Of a stretch of DNA of 64,000 nt, positions 59,318-64,000 are shown one piece after another. The translations under genes and the position numbers were made by a program. How positions within the stretch are numbered: position 1 is the first letter of the stretch; each line of letters opens with the position of its first letter. Under the pieces are notes generated by a model that ran no database searches, was not told the DNA's origin, and was given only the letters and a program-made list of their open reading frames with translations. The stretch comes from Virgisporangium aliadipatigenens (GTDB lineage Bacteria > Actinomycetota > Actinomycetes > Mycobacteriales > Micromonosporaceae). Location: the NCBI RefSeq assembly GCF_016863615.1, contig NZ_BOPF01000029.1:62001-126000 (forward strand). Direction: 5' to 3'.

Positions 59318-61606
59318 GTGCACCGTCTGCTCTTCGACCGGCCGGCGGGCACCTGGCTGGAGGCGCTACCCCTGGGCAACGGCCGCCTCGGCGCGATGTG
59401 TCACGGCGGGGCGCACTCCGCCCGGTTCGACCTCAACGACGAGACGGCCTGGTCCGGCGGCCCGGACAGCGAGCGCCGGCAACCGCAACCGTCGGCGGAG
59501 CGGGCCCGGGCCGACCTGGCCGAGGCCCGCGCACTGATCGCCGCCGGCCGCGGCCGGGCCGCCGAGGAGCCGGTCAAGCGGCTGCAGTCGGACTACTCGC
59601 AGGCGTTCCTGCCGGTGGCGACCGTCGAGGTGCTCCTCGGCGACGGGGGGCCCGGGCACGGACCGGACTACCGGCGCGGCCTGGACCTCGGCACCGGCCT
59701 GCACACCGTCTCGCACGCCGGGGTGCTCCAGCGCACGGTGGTCTCCGCGCCGGACGGGGTGCTGGTGCACGTCGTCGACGGGATTCCCGAGGAGACGGCG
59801 GTGCGGGTGCGGCTGTCCAGCCCGCTGCGGATCCTGCGGGACCACGGCGACGCACTGGTGCTGCGGCTGCCCAGCGACGTGCCGCCCACCCACGCGCCGG
59901 ACTTCCCGGCCGCCGTCTGGGGCCCCGACGCCCTGGAGGCGGCCGTGGCGACCCGGACCGAACGGCTGCCCGGCGGCCGGGTCGTGGTGCTGGTGGAGAC
60001 CGCGACCACGTTCGGCGGGCCCGGTCGGCCGAACACCGGCACCGGCCGTGACGCGCTGGCCCGGGCGGCGCGACGGCTGGCGGCGCTCGACCCGTCCGAC
60101 GCCGACGCGTTGCTGGCACGCGCCTGCGCCGACCACGCGCGCCTGCTCGACCGGGTGGAGCTGGAGTTCGGCACCGGAACCGCCCCGGAGGGCACCACCG
60201 CGCAGCGGCTCGCCCGTGCGTTCGCCGATCCGCAGGGGCCGCTCGCCGCCGATCCGGGCCTCGCCGCGCTGCTGTTCCACTACGGGCGCTACCTGCTGGT
60301 GGCCTGTTCCCGCCCGGGCGGCCTGCCGGCGCACCTGCAGGGCCTGTGGAACGACTCGATGCGGCCGCCGTGGAGCAGCGGCTACACGCTCAATGTCAAC
60401 CTGCAGATGAACTACTGGCCGGCCGAGGTGACCAACCTGCCGGAGACGGCGCAGCCGCTGCACGCGTTCGTCGAGGCGCTCAGTGTGCCGGGCACCGAGA
60501 CGGCCCACCGGATGTACGGGGCCCGCGGCTGGACCGCGCATCACAACAGCGACGCCTGGCTGTACACGTCGATGGTCGGTGCGCGCCGAGGCGATCCGGC
60601 GTGGGCGTTCTGGCCGATGGCGGGCCCCTGGCTGGTCCGGCACCTGTGGGAGCACGTGCGCTTCGGGGCCGGCGACGACGCGTTCCTGCGCCGGGTGTGG
60701 CCGGTGCTCGCCGGCGCCGCGCGGTTCGGGCTGGACCGGCTGGTGCGCACGCCGGAGCACGGCTGGGCGACGGTGCCCTCGACGTCACCGGAGAACGAGT
60801 ATCTGGACGCCGACGGCGAGCCGACCGCGCTGACCTACTCGTCCGCGCTCGACCTGACCCTGCTGCGGGACCTGTTCACCATGACGCTCGCCGCCGCGGC
60901 CCGGCTCGGGGTCGACGACGACCTGACCGCCGCGCTGCGCGAGCGGCTGCCGCGGCTGCCCGGGCCCGCGGTCACGCCGCAGGGCCTGGTGCGCGAGTGG
61001 GGCGACGACGCCGTGGCCGTCGACCCGCACCACCGGCACGTGTCGCAGCTCTACTTCGTCTATCCCGGCGAGGAACCGTTGACGCAGCGGCTGCGCCGGT
61101 CGGCCGCCGCCACGCTGCGGGTGCGTGGGGACGACTCGACCGGCTGGTCGTTGGCGTGGAAGCTGGCCCTGTGGGCCCGGCTCGGCGCGCCGGAGAAGGT
61201 GTCGGACCTGCTGGCGTTGATGTTCCGGCCGGCCGGCGACAGCGACCGGCCGGAGCGCGGCGGCCTGTACCCCAACCTCTTCGCCGCCCATCCGCCGTTC
61301 CAGATCGACGGGAACCTGGGCTATGTGGCCGCGCTGTGCGAGGTGCTCCTGCACAGCCACGCCGGCGGCCTCGACCTGCTGCCGGCGCTGCCCCGCGAAC
61401 TGTCGACGGGCCGCGTGCGCGGTCTGGTCGCCCGCCCTGGCATCCTGGTCGACCTCGAGTGGCGTGACGGTGCCCTCGTGACGGCGTCGCTGCGGGCGCG
61501 TCGGCACGCCGTCGCCGACGTTCGGGTCCGCTACCGGGGCGGGCAGACGACGGTGGCGGTGCGCGCGGACGGGTCGACCACGCTCACCGCCACCGACTTC
61601 TCATGA
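59318..61606 (+). CDS. Glycoside hydrolase family 95 (alpha-L-fucosidase-like)
   Basis: 762 residues, GTG 59318. The start [19 protein letters not shown] with [12 protein letters not shown] is the GH95 N-terminal beta-domain signature. The (alpha/alpha)6 barrel carries [20 protein letters not shown] then [18 protein letters not shown], and the acid-bearing SPENEY segment; [17 protein letters not shown] and [17 protein letters not shown] follow near the end. Family members invert alpha-1,2-L-fucosides or alpha-L-galactosides. No signal peptide is seen, so it is cytoplasmic. The 4-bp spacing after P450 no. 2 implies co-transcription, although a role in peptide maturation is not obvious; it may belong with the esterase beyond. 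Confidence 0.9.
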   Translation: MHRLLFDRPAGTWLEALPLGNGRLGAMCHGGAHSARFDLNDETAWSGGPDSERRQPQPSAERARADLAEARALIAAGRGRAAEEPVKRLQSDYSQAFLPVATVEVLLGDGGPGHGPDYRRGLDLGTGLHTVSHAGVLQRTVVSAPDGVLVHVVDGIPEETAVRVRLSSPLRILRDHGDALVLRLPSDVPPTHAPDFPAAVWGPDALEAAVATRTERLPGGRVVVLVETATTFGGPGRPNTGTGRDALARAARRLAALDPSDADALLARACADHARLLDRVELEFGTGTAPEGTTAQRLARAFADPQGPLAADPGLAALLFHYGRYLLVACSRPGGLPAHLQGLWNDSMRPPWSSGYTLNVNLQMNYWPAEVTNLPETAQPLHAFVEALSVPGTETAHRMYGARGWTAHHNSDAWLYTSMVGARRGDPAWAFWPMAGPWLVRHLWEHVRFGAGDDAFLRRVWPVLAGAARFGLDRLVRTPEHGWATVPSTSPENEYLDADGEPTALTYSSALDLTLLRDLFTMTLAAAARLGVDDDLTAALRERLPRLPGPAVTPQGLVREWGDDAVAVDPHHRHVSQLYFVYPGEEPLTQRLRRSAAATLRVRGDDSTGWSLAWKLALWARLGAPEKVSDLLALMFRPAGDSDRPERGGLYPNLFAAHPPFQIDGNLGYVAALCEVLLHSHAGGLDLLPALPRELSTGRVRGLVARPGILVDLEWRDGALVTASLRARRHAVADVRVRYRGGQTTVAVRADGSTTLTATDFS

Positions 61607-61660
61607 CGCGCCGGGTCTTCTCATGACGCGCCGGGGCTTCTCATGACGAGCCGGGGCGGA
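61601..61660. repeat. Three 20-bp tandem repeats at two convergent stop codons
   Basis: Units at 61601, 61621 and 61641, each starting TCATGACG and containing GCCGGG. TCATGA is palindromic, so every unit supplies a TGA on both strands. The first holds the stop of the GH95 gene (61604-61606) and the third holds the stop of the esterase gene (61641-61643). Confidence 0.8.
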
Positions 61661-63812
61661 ACAGCCGAGGCGCGAAGTCGATCAGATTCTTCTGCCAGGC
61701 GTCCCAGCCGTGCGGGCCCGGCGTGACACCGGCGAAGTCGTACCTGATCCCGAGACTGTCGAACGTCGCCATCGTGGACAGCACGATCGGGTAGACGAAG
61801 TCGGTCACGTTGCCGGTGTAGATCCGCAGCAGCCTCGTGCCGCTGTTGACGGCCGGCACGTCGAATCCCGTCGCGTTGAAGACGCCCGCCGAGAACGTGC
61901 CGATGTACGCGAACTCCCCGGGGCGGGACTTAAGGACGTCGAACGCCTGGAAGCCGCCCATGGACAGGCCGGCGAGGGCCTGCTGCGCGGGGTCGCGGGC
62001 GATGTTGTAGGCCGCCCGCGCCGCCGGAACGATGTTGTCGAGCAGTTCGGCGGTGAAGTTCGGTACGTTGCCGTTGCCCATCACCACCACCATCGGCGTG
62101 TGGGTGCCGGCGAGCGCGCCGTTGTCGAGGATCTGGACGGCGCGTCCCATCTCGACCCAGTCCGTGTAGTTCTGGCCGCCGCCGTGCTGCAGGTACAACA
62201 CCGGATACGGGGTGGCGCGGTGCGGGTCGTAGCCCGGTGGCGTCCATACGTAGGCGGTCCGTTCGCCGCCCGCGACGGTGCTCGTATAGGTGAGCGTGCC
62301 GAGGGTCCCGCCCCGTCCCGCGGGGACGTCGGTCAGCGGCCGGGCGCGTTCGCCGGGGGCCAGGAAGGTGCTCCAGGTCGGTTCCGTGGTGATACGCGTC
62401 GGGTTCGCGGAGTCCTTGTGGGACACCCCGTCGACGACGAACTTGTAGTAGTAGAACCACGGCTTCAACGGCCCGACCGTCACCCGCCAGCGGTCCCCGT
62501 CGCGGCTGAGCGGAACGTTGACCCAGCTGCCGCCCGGCGCCCAGTTGCCCCAGAGCGTGACGCGTCCCGCGTTCGTGAACGCGGTGCCGGTCTCCACGGT
62601 GACGAAGGTGTCCCCGTTGGCGTCGCGGGTGATCCACGGCGTCGGCGTGGTGCCCGGGGCCGGCGGCCGGAACTCGTGCGTCAGCGGCAGGTGGCCGGGA
62701 CTCGGCCGATGGTCGGACACCCGGCGGAAGAGCCGGGGGGCGAAGTCGGCCAGGTTCTCCTGCCACGCCGTCCAGTCGTGACCGGCGTCGGGATTGACCC
62801 CGTCGAACTCGTACCGCACGCCGGCCCGGTCGAGGGTGCGCATGAGCCGGTAGGTCGGGTTGTACGCGGGGTCGGTCATGTTGCCCGTGTAGATGCGCAG
62901 CAGCGCGAGGTGCCGGTTCACCGTTCGACCGGCAACCCGTGGCGGGTCGGCGAGCGTGGCCGCGAACGCCCCGACGTAGGCGAACTCGCCGGGTCGGGTG
63001 AGCGCGGCGCGCACCACCTCGGCGCCGCCCGCGGACGCACCGGCGACGGCCTGTCGCGCGGGGTCGCGGGCGACGTGGTACCCGTCGCGGACTGCGCGCA
63101 TGAGCCGCTTCAGGTCCGCCGGCACGTCCGGGGCGTCGCCGTCGGCCATGACGACCACCATCGGGCGGATGCGGCCCTGCACCGACAGGTTGTCGAGGAT
63201 CTGCGCGGCGCGCCCGAGGTCGGTCCAGTCGGTGTGGCGGGCGGCGCCGCCGTGCTGAAGATAGAGCACCGGATACGGCTCGCGGCGGCGGGCGTCGTAC
63301 CCGGGCGGCGTCCACACCGTCGCGGACCGTCGGGCGACGGTGCCCGGGTAGGTGACGGTGCCGAGGGTGCCACCCAGGCCGGCGGGCACGTCGGTGAGCA
63401 GGCGCGCGCCGTCGCCGGGGACCAGGAAGGTGCTCCAGGTCGGGTCCGAGGCGACCGTCGTCGGGTTGGTCGGGTCCTTGAGCAGCTTGGTGACGTCGCC
63501 CCGGAGCCGGTAGCGGTACAGGCCGGGCGGCAGCGGGCCGATCACCGAGCTCCACACGTCGCCGGAGCGGGTGAGGCCGAGGTCCGACACCGTGGCCGAG
63601 GGGCCGACGTTCGCCTCGACGACGAGTTGGGAGACGTTCCCCATCGCGTTCTGGATCTCGCTCGTCGGCACGGCGAACCTGGCGAAGCCGTCGGTCACGG
63701 TGAGCCAGGGTGCCGCCGCTGCCGCCGGACGCGCGGCCGTCACCGTCGGTGCGACCGCCGCGGTCACGACGATCAGGAAAATGCCGATCGCACGCCGGAA
63801 CATAGATGTCAT
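61641..63812 (-). CDS. Secreted double-domain esterase (two E-set + CE1-like units)
   Basis: 723 residues from ATG 63812 (GAGGAG upstream). Signal peptide to about residue 35. Then the same module occurs twice: an immunoglobulin-like E-set/CBM48-type domain (SSVIGPLPPGLYRYRLRGD; RVTVGPLKPWFYYYKFVVDG) followed by an alpha/beta-hydrolase of the esterase-D/feruloyl or acetyl-xylan esterase type. Nucleophile elbows are AGASAGGAEV in unit 1 and AGLSMGGFQA in unit 2. The catalytic His lies in DAGHDWTAWQENL and GPHGWDAWQKNL. Both units keep the triad residues and look active. It likely removes ester groups from plant polysaccharides outside the cell. Convergent with the GH95 gene. Confidence 0.88.
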   Translation of the reverse strand: MTSMFRRAIGIFLIVVTAAVAPTVTAARPAAAAAPWLTVTDGFARFAVPTSEIQNAMGNVSQLVVEANVGPSATVSDLGLTRSGDVWSSVIGPLPPGLYRYRLRGDVTKLLKDPTNPTTVASDPTWSTFLVPGDGARLLTDVPAGLGGTLGTVTYPGTVARRSATVWTPPGYDARRREPYPVLYLQHGGAARHTDWTDLGRAAQILDNLSVQGRIRPMVVVMADGDAPDVPADLKRLMRAVRDGYHVARDPARQAVAGASAGGAEVVRAALTRPGEFAYVGAFAATLADPPRVAGRTVNRHLALLRIYTGNMTDPAYNPTYRLMRTLDRAGVRYEFDGVNPDAGHDWTAWQENLADFAPRLFRRVSDHRPSPGHLPLTHEFRPPAPGTTPTPWITRDANGDTFVTVETGTAFTNAGRVTLWGNWAPGGSWVNVPLSRDGDRWRVTVGPLKPWFYYYKFVVDGVSHKDSANPTRITTEPTWSTFLAPGERARPLTDVPAGRGGTLGTLTYTSTVAGGERTAYVWTPPGYDPHRATPYPVLYLQHGGGQNYTDWVEMGRAVQILDNGALAGTHTPMVVVMGNGNVPNFTAELLDNIVPAARAAYNIARDPAQQALAGLSMGGFQAFDVLKSRPGEFAYIGTFSAGVFNATGFDVPAVNSGTRLLRIYTGNVTDFVYPIVLSTMATFDSLGIRYDFAGVTPGPHGWDAWQKNLIDFAPRLFRPGSS

Positions 63813-63919
63813 TGATTCACTCCTCATGCTGTCGACGGCCGTCCCGCGGTGGATGGGCGGCCGTGATCCCGCCTCACGCGGACGTGGCGGACGCGCGTAG
63901 AGGCGCTGCATACGGGCTG

Positions 63920-63933
63920 TGTGAGCGATAACA
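63920..63933. promoter_or_regulatory. LacI-family-type operator over the esterase -10 box
   Basis: TGTGAGCGATAACA is an imperfect palindrome with the central CG and TGT/ACA ends typical of LacI-family operators that control sugar-use genes in actinomycetes. It overlaps the -10 box of the esterase promoter, a repression position. No LacI gene is in this window. Confidence 0.5.
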
Positions 63934-63958
63934 TACGTGGGGCTAGTGTCGACGTCAA
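63930..63958 (-). promoter_or_regulatory. Promoter of the esterase gene
   Basis: On the minus strand TTGACG (63953-63958) and TATGTT (63930-63935) are exactly 17 bp apart, close to the vegetative sigma consensus. The leader would be about 110 nt to ATG 63812. Confidence 0.65.
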
Positions 63959-64000
63959 TGAATGGATCAGCTCCATTCGGCGCTTTCTTGAATGCGTCGA

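Noticed and set aside
1-64000. Mobile elements, integrases, CRISPR arrays, rRNA or tRNA genes
   Set aside because: No transposase or integrase motif, no spaced identical repeats of CRISPR size, and no recognisable RNA gene seen by eye. A tRNA scan would be needed to exclude a tRNA fully.

Overview
The window is high-GC, gene-dense actinobacterial chromosome. Coding frames have strong third-position GC bias, many genes start with GTG or TTG, stop and start codons often overlap (ATGA), and several promoters look leaderless. Three AfsR/SARP regulators, a LuxR-type LAL regulator, an FxsA/FxsB-type RiPP cassette and many STAND-NTPase/TPR proteins point to a filamentous actinomycete, most likely of the Micromonosporaceae type. 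The genus cannot be fixed from the sequence alone. I saw no rRNA, tRNA, CRISPR array, transposase or integrase.

Layout. 1-7.3 kb: a truncated secreted beta-helix protein, then housekeeping and stress enzymes (NmrA-like and MDR oxidoreductases divergent from an XRE regulator, a methyltransferase, a double GNAT, a DUF5710/HNH-like protein). 7.4-16.8 kb: cell-envelope and copper genes: two secreted serine hydrolases, a DUF305 lipoprotein with DUF6153, a CopC-CopD-CtaG fusion, and an OmpR two-component pair. 16.9-22.6 kb: a minus-strand set (LAL regulator, 81-aa protein, FAD monooxygenase, glycosyltransferase) that looks like a small tailoring or drug-modifying operon. 22.8-33 kb: a SARP regulator, a secreted protein, a NB-ARC protein with 25 tandem 42-residue repeats and its small partner.

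33-39.2 kb holds an Fxs-type RiPP cassette: an orphan EAD2-like adaptor and an FxsT-like STAND/TPR protein on the plus strand face a minus-strand operon of FxsA-like precursor, FxsB-like radical SAM/SPASM maturase and HExxH peptide-modifying enzyme. The precursor is unusual: the expected C-terminal FxSxx is WQSYV and is followed by 12 more residues that overlap the maturase start.

39.5-48.4 kb is mixed (WD40 protein, a 48-aa membrane protein, a beta/gamma-crystallin-like secreted protein, an epoxide hydrolase, a pseudokinase-kinase fusion convergent with its likely LuxR response regulator, and a TetR). 48.6-55.0 kb: two tandem AfsR/SARP activators.

The most exciting region is 55.1-61.6 kb: an Nramp-like transporter lacking the metal motifs, cytochrome P450 no. 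1, a 30-residue peptide with the aromatic tail YIWYLYHNI, an 11-bp perfect hairpin, cytochrome P450 no. 2 and a GH95 fucosidase. The layout matches a P450-only RiPP (biaryl-crosslinked or atropopeptide-like) cluster. Three GGAAC direct repeats at exact 10-bp spacing sit just upstream of a -10 element before P450 no. 1, as expected for activation by the adjacent SARP. The window ends with a double-domain secreted esterase whose promoter carries a LacI-family-type operator over the -10 box.
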